From assembly GCA_031763025.1 (NCBI GenBank), contig JASSKH010000007.1, positions 5,437,930 through 5,501,929 of the forward strand: a DNA stretch of 64,000 nucleotides, in the 5' to 3' direction. How positions within the stretch are numbered: the stretch's first letter is position 1; every line of letters begins with the position of its first letter. Under the pieces are notes generated by a model that searched no databases, was not told the origin of the DNA, and saw only the letters and a list, made by a program, of their open reading frames with translations. This document shows, one piece after another, positions 10,176 through 22,150 of the stretch. Source of the DNA: Macrocystis pyrifera. Lineage: Eukaryota; Sar; Phaeophyceae; Laminariales; Laminariaceae. Made by a program: the position numbers and the translations under genes.

Positions 10176-10979
10176 ACTGCCCAAGGTACGAATAATACCA
10201 CCAAAAACACGATTCGAATAAAACCAAGTATTATCTAAATCATATTTTTTTGTCTTGCTCATGTACGAACGAACTTATTTCCTGCATGAGGTCACGTAAC
10301 ACCCGGGCGAGTGGTGCGCGCGATCGAAGTATCACACAGAGCTTGCATAGATGATAATCGACGGAATCCTCGATTCCACAGCTACTGCTGTTGTAGTATT
10401 AATAGTTGCTTTTTAATTTTTGTATAAATGAGCATGTATATATACCACCGTATCACCAACATCATCACCACTACTACCACCACCACATATATAGAGAGAA
10501 TACAAGGTTCCCCTTCGGGTGTGGGTAACAACGTGATATCCCGGGGGCGTCGCAAGGCGAAAAATGAGTCACAAGTAACACGTATGGCTGTTCTTGGCGG
10601 AAACGTGAGCCATGGGTCAGCGTATTGCTCGAAGCAAGGAGTAACAGTAGTTAGCAGGAGGACCTGAATACCGCTCTTTCTGTGTGGTGAATACGACACA
10701 AGTACATGCATGCGGTACCATGGGTTGACTGCTGCACTGTTACTCTACACCACTACCACTACTACGCAGATGTAGCAAAGGCAGAAGCAGCATGAACTCT
10801 ACAAAGTACTGCCTGGTACACCCTCCTACCATGACTATTGACTATACTACAAAGTACTACTGCTGGAGCATGTCCAAACGCTCATACAATACGGACAAAT
10901 CTAATAACCACGCGGTACCATGGGTTGGGGTATAACTACCTCACTACTATTAATAGTAATACGTGGATGCAGTACTTAC
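10176..10979. other. No gene; dispersed 'gcggtaccatgggttg' repeat pieces
   Basis: The words 'gcggtaccatgggttg' and 'tgttactctacaccactaccac' at 10709-10770 recur at 10913, 12489-12560 and 12839. Otherwise the sequence is CTA/CAC-rich simple sequence. No coding signal is seen. Confidence 0.4.
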
Positions 10980-11012
10980 TATTACGGGGGTACATAGTTA
11001 GTAGGACCTACG
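10980..11012. repeat. Family M1 half copy
   Basis: Only the left end 'tattacgggggtacatagtt' of an M1 foldback is present. It abuts the LINE fragment directly, so the LINE insertion or a deletion probably removed the other half. Confidence 0.6.
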
Positions 11013-12349
11013 CTTAGTCTGAAAGTCCGGATGCTGAAGGCCGAGGTGATTGAGACCTTGCTGTACGGTTGCGTGACGTGGACCCTCAATGCGGACCACT
11101 TCGCCAAGCTTCGATCAGCCCACCACGAAGTCCTTCTGCGAGTCATTGGTTTCCAGCGCCGACTACGCACCGACCACACCACCCTCTCGTATGCGAAGGC
11201 GCTCAGGATAACACGATGCGAAAGTATCGAAACGACCATCCGTAAACGGCGACTCTTCTTTGCGGGGGCTGTGGTGCGGCAACACGAGGGGCGATTGCCC
11301 AGTCGGTTGATGTTCGGGACGATCGCTGGTGGGGGGAGCCCGAAACCAGGCGGGCAGCCCAAGACTTGGCCTAGGGCAATTGCTGAGGACCTTAGAGTGT
11401 TCAAAGCCACCGAGGGATCAACGGAAGACTCCCCCTTAGTCTTTGGAGTTGGGACCGCACTGTGGCCCACTGCAGCAAAACAGACGGGAAAGTGGTACCG
11501 GGGAATCCTCGAAGCAGCTGAACAGTTCATGGGCAGGTGGCACGAGGCTGAGGCAAAGCTGAGTAGACAGCGCCGTGCATCCGCTGCAGGTAGTGTTAGA
11601 GGGAATGGGGGGGGGGGAGGGGTAACAGCAGGAGGGGTGGAGGGAACACCGTACAAGTGTATGGGGGCAGGGGGGGGAACAGGAGGAGTAGAAGGGAAAC
11701 CGCGGTAGAAGAGAGTAGCAGAGAGACCGCAGATAGGGTAGCAAGGTACCAGGCCGACTAATAGGTTGGACTTTTCTTTGCTACTCGTACCGCCAACTGC
11801 TGCGGCCGTTCGGTATGCATTTTGATTTTTTTCCCTTCTTATCCTTATGAAAGAAGTACTACATAGTGGATGGGTGACGAGCGTATTTTGGCCCACTCAC
11901 TATTGCTCTTTTTACTTGGTTAAGTGTTCACCGGGATGCATAGTCCCCTTTTTCCTTCTCGTATCTTTCCCCTTGCACGTCCCTTTTGGCTCATGCTCGG
12001 GGTAAGTATGTATGTGTCTGAGCTTTGGCTTCCCATTTTATTTATTTATTTGGGATTCTTCTCCTTTTCTTTTTCTTTTTCTTGTTCTTTTTCGGTTTGG
12101 TTTTTTCGTTGCTTCTCTTTCTTTATGGTGTATTTTGGTTGCTGGCGTATGTATGTATGTTGTGTCGGCCGCACCTAGTGCGAAGGCATGGTATTACGTT
12201 AGGCTATTAATGCATTACGGTGTGTTATCTCTGTGTCGTAGTCTGTGACCACAGAGCTCGTATCTTTCTAGGGTGAAGAATCAGCACGGACACTGGGCTT
12301 GCTGGATGTCGACGAGTAGAAGAACGGTTTAATGTGAAGAACACACATG
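11013..12349 (+). mobile_element. LINE (non-LTR retrotransposon) 3' end, 5'-truncated
   Basis: The coding part (11031-11708) is the C-terminal region of a LINE reverse-transcriptase protein. After its stop comes a long 3' part ending around 12243-12349 with 'tatctttctaggg', 'tgctggatgtcgacgagtag' and 'gaagaacacaca'. The same 3' terminal block recurs at 26340-26450 after the homologous fragment there, and at 54757-54890. This marks it as the LINE 3' UTR end. The 5' part is missing, as usual for LINE copies. Confidence 0.75.
11031..11708 (+). pseudogene. LINE ORF2 C-terminal remnant
   Basis: The 225-residue open frame has ETLLYGCVTWTL near the N-terminus, followed by TIRKRRLFFAGAVVRQ and later KWYRGILEAAEQFMGRWHE. 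The 'LLYG..TW' block followed by a basic 'RKRRLFFAG' segment is the usual region after the RT palm/thumb in several LINE clades. The palm motif with the catalytic YADD-like residues lies upstream and is absent. The last 40 residues are Gly-rich and low complexity. The frame is open but cannot make a working enzyme alone. The homologous plus-strand stretch is at 25762-26220. Confidence 0.7.
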
Positions 12350-12426
12350 GTACACATAAAAACCTATATATTTACCTATTTTTACTAACAAAATTTGGTA
12401 CTGTTAACTGATGGACCCCCGTAATA
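12350..12426. repeat. Family M1 partial copy
   Basis: This is the right part of the M1 foldback ('cctatatatttacctatttttactaac' through 'ggacccccgtaat'). It begins exactly where the LINE 3' end stops, so the LINE 3' terminus and the M1 copy share a junction. Confidence 0.6.
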
Positions 12427-12866
12427 TTAATACCTACTACTGCCACTATACCAATAACTTTTATGCAACGGCAACGTAGCATGCAAGCGGTACCATGGGT
12501 TGGGGGCATGACCATTATACTGTTACTCTTCATCTATACCACTACCACTATACTACGCAGATAGATGTACTAACGTAAAGATATAGAAGAATCATGTATG
12601 CTACAAAATACTATATATACTGTTACTACGACTACTGATGATTTGGTAAATGTACAGGCTACGTATCATATACGGTTGAGGGCATCTACTGCTATTGGCC
12701 AGGTAGAAGCAGCATGCAGACGGCAACAACAGCAGCAGCAGTAGCGGACAGCACGACGATTACGACTATTGCTACTACCACGTATGGTACAGGTATACTA
12801 CTGCTATTGGACAGGCTTTAGTAGAAGCAGCTTGCACTCGGTACCATGGGCCACTACTAATAATAC
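12427..12866. other. No gene; CTA-rich sequence and dispersed repeat
   Basis: It holds 'gcggtaccatgggttggggg' (about 12488) and 'ctataccactaccactatac' repeats shared with 10709-10770. No coding signal. Confidence 0.4.
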
Positions 12867-12976
12867 TATTGCGGGGGTCCATTGTTAATAGGACCGATGG
12901 TATACACAAAAACCCATATATTTTACCTATTTTTACTAACAAAATTTGGTCCCATTAACTATGGACCCCTGTAATA
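12867..12976. mobile_element. Foldback MITE family M1, copy
   Basis: Ends 'tattgcgggggtccattg' and 'actatggacccctgtaata', centre 'acctatttttactaac'. It is flanked by TA on both sides. Confidence 0.75.
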
Positions 12977-13283
12977 CTATCACTACTGCAACTATTATAT
13001 TCTATGCTACCGACTGCTATACCATTGTGTCAAAAACAGCGTCAATAGTACAGAAATACCAAATAACCCGAAACATCACTATTTGTAGGAAGCAGCTCTA
13101 CAGCAGTCTATGTATTTATTGATGCATACAGGTATACGTACGGTTGGGGCACGATGAAAAAGTTCTCCGCATTGGTCCTGACAAGTTTCGAACCACTGTC
13201 AAATAAGTACTCACTGCAACACCACCAGCTGGCTCGTGGCAAGAGCAGTAGAACTCTTAACACCACCAAATATATCAATATAG
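12977..13283. other. No gene recognised
   Basis: AT-rich sequence between an M1 copy and the mini LTR element. Nothing is recognised. Confidence 0.4.
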
Positions 13284-14308
13284 TGTTAAGATCAACGGTT
13301 GCGGGACACTTTGTATCCCTGGACAGGTCTGCCTTTTAAGTCGGTAAACGCTGGTACTCACGTGTGTTGTTTGCTTAGCTATAGAAGAAGAGCAGTTAGT
13401 TGTATTCCTTTCGTGCACGCGGAGACTGAGACCAAGCTCGTGCGCCTCTGGAAAACCCCTGGTTTTCCATCTAAGATACGCCTTCCAAGTACTACAAATA
13501 CGTTCCCAGTGACTAAACCCAGGTAGTTACCGGGCTTTCAACCTCATAGAAAGCAGTATCATAACACTAGCCCACTCTGATGAGCCGTAAATGCAGAATT
13601 ATGGGAAATTCGTGGAAACCCCGATTCCACGAACTAGAACATGAGTCGAAGATGCGGCTCCTCAAAACCCACTCCCATACCTCTGAACGGCGACTTCTAA
13701 CCGATTGATGTCCAGTAATCTTTTCACAAAACCCACTCCCACACCTCTGAACGGCAACCTCTAACCGATTGATGTCCAGTAATCTTTTCCACTTCGAGTC
13801 GTTCAAGAGGGGTCGGAACGTCGTCCTCGGTGACGTGGTACGGAGGGGATTTCTTGGAGAAATTGTTGAGCACGTATTGCGTCAACGCCGCCGGCAAATA
13901 CTTCGGCATGTCGCCACGGTCGTGGGGGTTGGCACAGGGCTTGCAGCGTTGAACAGATACGCGCCGGCGAGCCTCAGCGCCGGGCATATCGGAGCAAAGC
14001 TCCAGTACCTGTCCTGCCGACGACGCCACTTGTTAAGATCAACGGTTGCGGGACACTTTGTATCCCTGGACAGGTCTGCCTTTTAAGTCGGTAAACGTTG
14101 GTACTCACGTGTGTTGTTTGCTTAGCTATAGAAGAAGAGCAATTTTATTCCTTTCGTGCACGCGGAGACTGAGACCAAGCTCGTGCGCCTCTGGAAAACC
14201 CCCGGTTTTCCATCTAAGATACGCCTTCCAAGTACTACAAATACGTTCCCAGTGACTAAACCCAGGCAGTTACGGGCTTTCAACCTCATACAAAGCAGTA
14301 TCATAACA
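13284..14308 (-). mobile_element. Mini LTR element 4 (TRIM-like deletion derivative)
   Basis: LTRs at 13284-13566 and 14031-14308 are close copies and match element 1 LTRs in the opposite orientation. The flanks are a 4-bp ATAG duplication. The PBS (complement of 14009-14028) is intact beside the LTR at 14031, so sense is minus. The 464-base interior keeps only a leader-like part, the integrase C-terminal and chromodomain piece (about 14000-13770, RRVSVQRCKPC and LERLEVEKI) and a tandem duplication of about 67 bases. It is non-autonomous and recent, but its termini look whole. Confidence 0.85.
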
Positions 14309-14554
14309 ATAGGCAGCAACTCGGCTGTAATAATTACTGTACAAGTCCACATGCGATTGAAGGCATCATAAAAAAATCTGCTCTTGTCATGAAATGTTTG
14401 TCTCTGACTGTCACAAGCAGTATATAATCTGCTGACTCGTGGCAATAGCACCACTACTACCTACTACTATTAATTAATAGTACTACACTACTACTGCTGT
14501 TACTACTACCACTACTACTACGACTACTACTATACTACAACTACTATGACTATG

Positions 14555-15385
14555 CCGGATGCACACCGAGACAGGGGGAGCAAAGAGAGACGGGCAGAAG
14601 AATGAGCCTGGCTCTGTAGCTCTTGCTCGGTGCGATTACCTGCTGCTGCTGAGAGAGTGCGTCTGGACAACTCGCTAGGTATGATACCTACCGGTATACA
14701 TATACAGTGGGTACCTGGTAGATGGACCGAGGGAGCCAGTTTTGTGGTCATATACGTGCTCGGTGTGATGTGCGTGGTGTACGTCAAAGGGACGCTCGAC
14801 AGACGTGTACTGCTGCTGTTGTATCTGCTGCTGTATCTGTTGCTCTATCTGCTGCTGAGATTGATAACAAAACAAAAAAATGGACGGGTAAAAGCGGGTG
14901 ATTTCAAAATTCCTGAGATTTTCAGCGCAGAGAAAACTCATCAGAGAAAATTCTTCGTTGTTGAAAGTGCACACAGCTCGTCGTATCACGTGTCCTGGTA
15001 TTTTAGTCGCACAAATAGGATATCATGATCAGCCAGGCAGTCGGGCAGTGTGAACCGTGCTAGGTGCGACACCGAGACACAGTACAGCGAGGCGGGAGGC
15101 AGCATGGGCCTGGCTCTGTTGCTCTTGGCCGTTGCGATTACATACTGCTGATAGTGTGCGACTGGACAACTGGCTAGGTATGACAGCAGTACCTGGCACC
15201 AAAAAATCTCCCAGGTAGACGGACCGAGGGAGGCAGTTTTGTGGTCACGATTGTGCCCGGTGTTAGGAGTACACCACACGTCAAAGGGCTTGGTGCAACA
15301 GATACAACGGCCGACAGATAGATGTGTTCTGATGCTGTTGTATGTTGTTGTTGCCGCTGCCGCTGCTGCTGCTGCTGCTTCTGTT
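14555..15385 (+). repeat. Diverged direct duplication (about 285-base unit)
   Basis: The block at 14555-14840 (words 'caccgagacaggg', 'ctggctctgtagctcttg', 'gaccgagggag') returns at about 15068-15380 with moderate divergence. Both copies end in a CTG-rich stretch ('ctgctgctgttgtatctg', 'gctgctgctgctgctgctt'). The frames are not shared, so it is probably a duplicated non-coding repeat. Confidence 0.6.
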
Positions 15386-16778
15386 GAGGTTAAAAACATA
15401 TGTACAGCAGACGGGGCTTAAAAAAGTGTTCGAGGGTGGCGGGCTATTTACTCATGAAAAAAAAAATGTGGGGTTTCCCATGTCACCTACTCGGCTCGGC
15501 GGGGCGGAAAGCAGTTCCTTGTTTTTTAGAGCCTGCTCAGCTACGTTCATTGCTCCGAGCACCGCCACGGTGCTCGAGCGGGATCCAGACATGCGTCGTA
15601 ATGTACCTACGGCCCCCTAGCTTGCCCCGCAGCCGAAAGTGCGAAAAAGAACCCTCGGCCGCCGGAGAGCAGCATGCAAAAAAAAAGTGCATATTATACA
15701 TACACATATATTATATGCTTCCGTATATAAATAAAAATAAGTACGACACTGTTGGCGGCGTGTTCTCAGTGCTCCTCAGCTTTTCTTAGACGTATTTTTT
15801 TGCATTGTTCGTGCTAGCGCGAGATGAGGTTCACCTTACGGGACAAAACTACCTCATCGTAATCCCCAAGCCCGACTGTGTCGGGGATGGCCTTGGGCGT
15901 GCTTACGCCGTGCCCTGGCTGCTGGCTGCCCGGGTGTGCTGTGCTCGTTGTTGAGAGAAACACTTCAAGTACGTCAGCTGTGAGTTGGACCAGTTGAGTG
16001 GTCGATAATTGCTCTATGACAGTCTCGTGGCCAAAGATTTTCGTTGACGACCTACCTTTGGCCCGTCAAACCCTCTTCGAAAATATTTAATAGATTTTGG
16101 CATTGAGATGTTCTTGACAGCTGTCCGTCAAGGGGTAAATGCACCGTCAATCGACACTTACCCTCGCTTGTGACGGTAAACTTATTCTGTTTTCGATGTC
16201 AGCACCCAGATTGGACCTCTTCTCCTTTGGGTGAAATGGGAGGGGTCGCAGCTTCCACGGCTTTTGGCAGCTTATGGCGGCAAGAGTCTGGGGAATATGT
16301 GCTGGGGTGACCGGTCTCTTGCCTCGCCTTTGCGCGTGCGTTGAGGGTTGGAGAAACAGGTGTCGGATTACCGTTTCGGGGTATTTACGTCTTGAAGCAC
16401 GAGTTTTCCACAAAAATGCTGAGACTTGAAGGCTAGCATATGTACGCGAAACGACGTTGCCAGCCTCTTCGGTTGCTGCGCACGCGGGGCGATCAGGCCC
16501 CGTGAGGCAGAGAAGATGGGGTCTTTGGTTTCGACCGAGTCAGATGAGTCTACGCCGTGGGAGGAGTAGTACGGTCGTGGGGGTACAAACGGTGTCTACG
16601 ATTTTGATTTTTGTACACGCAGCAGGCAGTATTTTACATGAAGCTTGGAGTTTCGGTTCTGTTGTGTGAAGACGTTTTTTTTTTTTCTCGTGTAATTGCC
16701 AAGAATACATTTAAGTTATGAACGATGTATGCGGCTTACGACGAGGTACGACGACGACGTCGTGTTTCTTTTACAACC
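15386..16778. other. No gene recognised in about 1.4 kb
   Basis: Frames up to about 130 codons exist (15400-15789), but none shows a family motif, balanced composition or convincing splice sites. A small hairpin-like GC stretch lies near 15870 ('cccgactgtgtcgggg'). A host exon could be hidden here, but I cannot support one. Confidence 0.35.
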
Positions 16779-17094
16779 TCACGCAGCTTCCCTCACGGAG
16801 CAGGTCAGCCTGCAATATGTTTCGTTGCTGATCGTCGACGGTATGACCATGCCTTCCCTCGTCATGCCCCACCATGCCCCCCTGTGCCGGGGCGGTCTCG
16901 GGCGTGCGTGATGTACTACTGCTTGCTGCTGCTGCTGATACGTACCACCGTTGTTGTGCTGTTCTGCTGTTGCTGCTAACGCAGCTCCCCTCATGCAGTA
17001 GGTCAGCCTGCGATATGTTTCGTTGCTGAACTTCGAGGGTGTGGTTCGTTTTTATTTATTTATTTATTGATTTTTATCTCACGTTTACTTTCAG

Positions 17095-17144
17095 GCTCCT
17101 GGACAACAAGCCGTGGCCACAGGTGTCGTCGCTTTCCCCCTCCG
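17095..17144 (+). other. Exon-like cassette, copy 1
   Basis: Fifty bases are bounded by a T-rich tract with TTTACTTTCAG before and GTAAGTGTCC after, a textbook 3' splice site and 5' splice site pair. One frame reads LLDNKPWPQVSSLSPS. The matching cassette in the next unit reads LLHKPWSHVSSLFPP. The cassettes differ in length by four bases, which argues against a fixed coding role. Related sequences at 31303, 38043, 50598 and 60065 show that the cassette belongs to a dispersed family. Confidence 0.45.
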
Positions 17145-17791
17145 GTAAGTGTCCTCATTTTTGTCGCGCAGAGGGTTCATAATTCCCAAGGCTTCTCAAC
17201 TATTCATCGATTTTTGCTAGCTCTCACTCTCGCACTATCGGTTCGTCAATTTTTACGCACGATAAAGTCTCTATGAGCACCTGCACGCACTCCGCGAGTC
17301 TCGAACCCACAACTTGAATTTATAGTAGGGACGAGATTCGCCTACTACTACAAAATAACTCCATCGAGGACGTCATTATCCCTTTGCTCGTCGTGCCCCA
17401 CCGTGCTCCCCTGCCTCGACTGCTGTGCCGAGGGCGGCCTCGGGTTTGCGTGATGTGCTACTGCTGCTGCTACTGCTGCTAGTTTTTTTTTCATGTAACC
17501 GCCAAGAAAAAAAATCTTCGTCGTGCCCCACCGTGCTCCCCTGCAGCTGCGCCGGGGCGGCCTCGGGCGTGCGTGCTGTACTGCTTATCGCTGCCGTCGC
17601 CGCCGCTCTGCTGCTGCTGGTGCTGCTACTGGTGCTACGTACTACCGCTGCTGTGCTGTTTTGCTGCTGCTGGTCACGCAGCTCTCATCATGGAGTAGGC
17701 GAGCCTGCGATGTGTTTCGTTGCTGAATCTTGAGGGTGTGTGCGTGTTTACTGCTATTTATTTATTTTTTAATATCGCTTTTACTTTTCAG

Positions 17792-17837
17792 CTTCTGCAC
17801 AAGCCATGGTCACATGTGTCGTCCCTGTTCCCTCCGG
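17792..17837 (+). other. Exon-like cassette, copy 2
   Basis: Forty-six bases lie between TTTTACTTTTCAG and GTAAGTGCCTTCATTTCC. The downstream 'tcgcgcagaagg' matches copy 1 'tcgcgcagaggg' and the 60-kb copy 'tcgcgagcaagg'. Whether it is ever spliced into a transcript cannot be seen from DNA alone. Confidence 0.45.
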
Positions 17838-18420
17838 GTAAGTGCCTTCATTTCCATCGCGCAGAAGGTTTTTGCCAAGTTACGCTCTCGAGCTATCGGC
17901 TCGTCAAGGTTTTAGACAAGAAAACATTCCTACGAGCACCAGCACGCACTCCATAATACTCGAACACACAACGTGACTTTAATAGGGACAAGATTCACCT
18001 ACTACTACAAAGTAACTCCATCGGGGACGCCATTATGCCTGTGCTCGTCGTGCCCCACCGTGACTCCCCTGCCGCGACTGCTGTGCCGAGGGCGTCCTCG
18101 AGCGTGTGTGATGTGCTGCTGTTGCTGCTGCTGCTGCCTGCTACTGCCGTTGCTCGGCTGCTGCTCTGCTGCTGCTGCTACGTGCAGCTGCTGCTCACGC
18201 AGTCCCCCTCCCGGAGAAGGTAGACCTCACGTATACTAATATGTAGTTCCTCCTCGTGCACCACCGGGCTCCCCTGCCCCGACTGTTGTGCCAAGGGCAG
18301 CTCTCGGGCGTGCATGATGTGATACTGCTGCTGCTCCTGTCGCTGTTCTGCCGTTGCTCTGTTCCTGCTGCTATGTACGTGCTGCTACTGTGCTGTTCTG
18401 CTGCTATGTCTGCGATATTT

Positions 18421-19896
18421 GCTTGCTGCTAACCCCCGTGAGCATGGTTGTTGTACAAGTCAACCCCTCTCGATGATGTGTCTCCGCATCTTCTAAAGCT
18501 GAAATACGGATCCATCTGCTTCGGAAGCTGTACGATTACCGCAATTGACATTTATTTGGTGCCTCGGCGGAGGTCTCGGGCCAACGTAATTTTCGTATGA
18601 TACGTACCTGTACGCTATGCTGCTGCCTGCTCTTGCGGAGCTTGCTGCATTGACGCAATCGCCGGCGCTTCGTACTGTCGATTAACTCGATCGACTGCTG
18701 CTCAACTAACTGCTTTGTATCTACCTGGTATCGGAGTATACAGAACGGACGCCGAGCGCCTCGTATGTAGTATATTCTAGTGCAGCTTGCTGCAGTACGA
18801 ACGAGTTAGGCGTTGTTGTGCCGGAGGGCTTATGTCAATGTTCGTTTTTCTTGTGTATGAAGAATTTTCTTTCTCTTCACTGATTTAGTTTTTTTAGTAC
18901 ATCCCTTGGCAGTACTGTCGCACCAACAGCCTCGAGTTGCATACCTGTACGCCCTTAGCCATTAAGGGCATGCGCGGGGCCGAAGGCGGGCGTCACCCCG
19001 CCGCGGCGAAGCCCTACTTGTATTATATATGTTTTCCATTGAATATTGACCCTCTTGACACTTCAGAGGGGGAAAAAACTGACGATAAAAAATAACGATT
19101 ACAGCAACGTTAGCACTTGTGCGTGATTTGATTGGGGGATGATACACATTGTGATCGCGTGTCCCGAGTTACAATTAATTGCAAGGAGCCTTTGGGAACG
19201 GGCGCAACATAGTGTCTCCCTACCCGTTCTGTTTCGTACGCTTCTAATAATAGAAGTTTGTGATAACACCAAAACAATACATCATGGTTACGATCGCTTT
19301 GTCTCGGCGTCCCTAAGAGGCTAGAATAGCTCGTATTTACACAACAATACTATGGTGTCGATGAACGTTGACATTACCAAGTGGAAGGCAGAGGAGCATG
19401 TATCATACATAAATATAGCATTTCAGCAGGGAAGAAGGAGCAAAGACAGCGAACGAAGTAGAGTATATAGGTATAGAAGAAGCGCGTGCAAGGAAGGGAG
19501 TTAGAGACCCTACGGTGTTTGACACCGAACGATAAAGCGAGTTCGGTATACGATGATACCGATGTGCTGTACACGCAAAAAAAAAAACAACGAATCGACA
19601 CGATATCGACATTTGACAACACGCTGTTCTGAAATGTATGCACCGTTTGGTTTAACAAATATTGTACGAACAGTTATTATACTATGGGACAGAGTGGTAG
19701 ATGGAAGCTTCCGTTCAATATCTGCATTAAAAAACACGCGGACAATGCCAGGGGGTGAAGGGCGAAACACGTTCTTCGATACGATATACCGAAAGTTTGA
19801 CATTTCGATCAATCGAAACTGTCGATACGATATCCCACCACTAAAAATGGTCAGACTAAGCATGCATGTGCTGACGCATTTTTTTCAGGGGTTCTT
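18421..19896. other. No gene recognised in about 1.5 kb
   Basis: Contents include a CG-rich patch at 18975-19010 and an M2-like half ('gggacagagtggtag') at about 19686. No open frame shows a recognisable domain. Confidence 0.35.
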
Positions 19897-20975
19897 CACG
19901 GTTTGCCGCCCGTGCACGGCGAGGTTTTTCTAAATCAGAAATCTTACGGTCCGGTTCGGCGCGGTTTCGAGAAACCGGTAATCTTACGGTGCAGTTCGGT
20001 GCGGGATTTTAGATATCGTAAGAAACCCTACGTTGCGGTTCGATGCTGTGATGTGTCCTTCGATGGAGTTCGGTGCGGTTTTGAAAAAAAGAAAATCCTA
20101 CGGCGCGGTGCGGAGCGGTTTGAAAAACAAAATCCTACTGTGGTTGGGTGCGGCTCCTACGGCGCGGTTCCAACTCCCGTATGGGAAAACTTTCTCAACG
20201 GTATGAATGAACCGTACTAAACCGCGGTTTCGTACGGTTCTCAGGCTTTTTCTCGGTGCACTAACGAAATCGCTGTTTTTTTTCTCGTACTCTTTTTCTA
20301 CGGTGCACCGTATGCATAAATCGTAAAAAAACGTGGTTTCGTACGGTTTCTAACCCTGTAGCATGAACATTTTTTGTTTCGTTTGTTTTATCTTCCCAAA
20401 CCGTGACCTTGTATCATCAACCGTGAAGAAATAGTCATGAACCGTACAACACCGTGACTCTATAGCTCCGTTCCGCGGCCGATGGAACCGCGGGTTTTCT
20501 ACGGTTTCGAGTTGACCGCACCGTTGAATAACTGACCTAACGGTATTGAGCACCGTATCTTGATGCATACGGAGCGGTGCGGTTTCGATGGCATTCCTAC
20601 GTGGCGGTTCGGCGCGGTTTCAGATATTGGAAATCATACGGTGCGGTTCGGTGCGGTTTCAGATATTGGAAATCCTACGGTGCGGTTCGGTGCTGTGATA
20701 TATCCTGCTACGGTGCGATTCGGTGCGGTTTTCGAAACTCGTAAATTCTACGGTGCGGTTCGGTGCGGATTGCAGATGTCGCAAACCCTACGATGCGGTT
20801 CGGTTATATTTTATGTCCCACCATGGGGTTCGGTGCGGTTTTCCGATATAGTAAAACCTACAGTGAGGTGCGGCGCGGTTTTCGAGAGGGCAACAATCTT
20901 ACGGTGCGGTGCGGTACGTTTAACCGCACCGCACCGCACCGAACCGAACCGATAGGAAAAACCGCACAGAGAATA
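19897..20975. repeat. CGGTGCGGTT array, probable foldback DNA element
   Basis: About 1 kb is built from degenerate copies of 'tacggtgcggttcggtgcgg' spaced by 'tttcagatattggaaatcc'-like words (about 44-62 bases per step). The right end inverts to 'ttaaccgcaccgcaccgcac', so the two ends can pair. The right outer word 'aaaaaccgcacagag' resembles the inverted ends of the element at 60206. Frames through it are repeat artefacts. Confidence 0.65.
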
Positions 20976-22150
20976 ACCCTTATTTCTTTGCTTTTTGATG
21001 CTGTAGGTTACCTTTTAGTTTTGGCTTCCCATGGTTCTCTTCTTTCGGGGAGGGAGGGTTCGTTTTCAAGGTGCTCAACGTTGAAGCTCGTTCATGCCGC
21101 AAAACATTGTCGGATGCTAAACGCAAAATAGAGTAAGGGCGAACGCATTGTCGGAATGCTTTGTGGCATGTATTCAGGCCTGATTGATAGCATCGTCCGT
21201 GTTTGAAGTTTGTTGGATTTAAAGGTTCCTCTTTCGTATGCGGATGGTATGATTGGGACCCCACAAGCGCTTGCACATTGTTGTTACACGACAAATAGAA
21301 CGATAACGAGAACCCAATAAATTAAAAGGTTTTCATCCTGATGACAGACGTTTGGTTGTTTCTTGCTCGAACGACTATGACGCAAGTAAATGTGGGCATT
21401 ACGCATGATGATGCAGGATGATCATGATGGATGATAAAACATATTTCCTTCCACCCAGAGCCCTTCCTCTTCGACCTCGTTCACCTATTTAGAACCGCAC
21501 TGTGTACAGAAACACATATATTTAACTATAATTTCAAGTGATTTGTTTCCAAAACGGAGTCCGATCGTAAAGTAGTTAAAGGTATTTCCTTACTGCATGC
21601 ACCATGGCAGGGTATACAGCAATTCCGAGGCTGTGCTTGGTAAGGGATACACGCTCCGCGGGCGGCCTACGCCGCCCGCTACGCTCGCCCAGGAAGGGAA
21701 CATCAAATTATGCGAAGCGGACAGAGGTCCATGATTGAATATTGTTTTTTTTTTTTATGGCCCTGCCCTGTAGTTAGCTGCAAACTGGCGACTTTTTTAA
21801 ATGCCAAGAGTCCCGCCGCCATGCTTCAGGAGAAAACAGCTCGGACGCCACATATGCTTCGCGTCGCGGGCGGTTTTCCGCTACTCTCGCTCACACGTCG
21901 TACATACGTACATACCCCAGGTAGGGTACTTATTTTCTTCTTTCGATATGCTCTGTGTCTGTGTACTCGTCGTATGTACGAAAGATAAAGCACAGAACGG
22001 CACAGCAACACAGCAAAAGCAATGAAAATGAAACCGAAAAATTCTAAAAGAAATAAATCCCCGTCCCCTTTCGTGTAATAATTTACTACCTGAGTGGAAC
22101 ACCTTACACCAGTCAAAAAAAAAAAAAATGAAAAAAAGAAAAAATCTTAC
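20976..22150. other. No gene recognised; M3 half near 21535
   Basis: A half of family M3 ('agtgatttgtttccaaaacgg') lies at 21535-21567, and a GC hairpin-like patch 'gcgggcggcctacgccgcccgc' region lies at 21659-21680. A long T-tract precedes a possible intron end on the minus strand at 22085-22145. No exon partner is proven. Confidence 0.4.

Larger units (their letters stand above)
16779..18420 (+). repeat. Tandem duplicated units carrying an exon-like cassette
   Basis: Units begin with 'cacgcagc' and 'gatatgtttcgttgctga' at about 16779 (partial), 16979, 17675 and 18196 (partial). Each has a segment 'cgtcgtgccccaccgtg' followed by a CTG-rich tract. The two larger units (about 700 and 520 bases) also hold a splice-bounded cassette of 46-50 bases, then 'agcacc-gcacgcactcc' and 'cctactactacaaa-taactcc'. 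The order is the same in each unit, so this is one segment multiplied locally. Confidence 0.75.
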
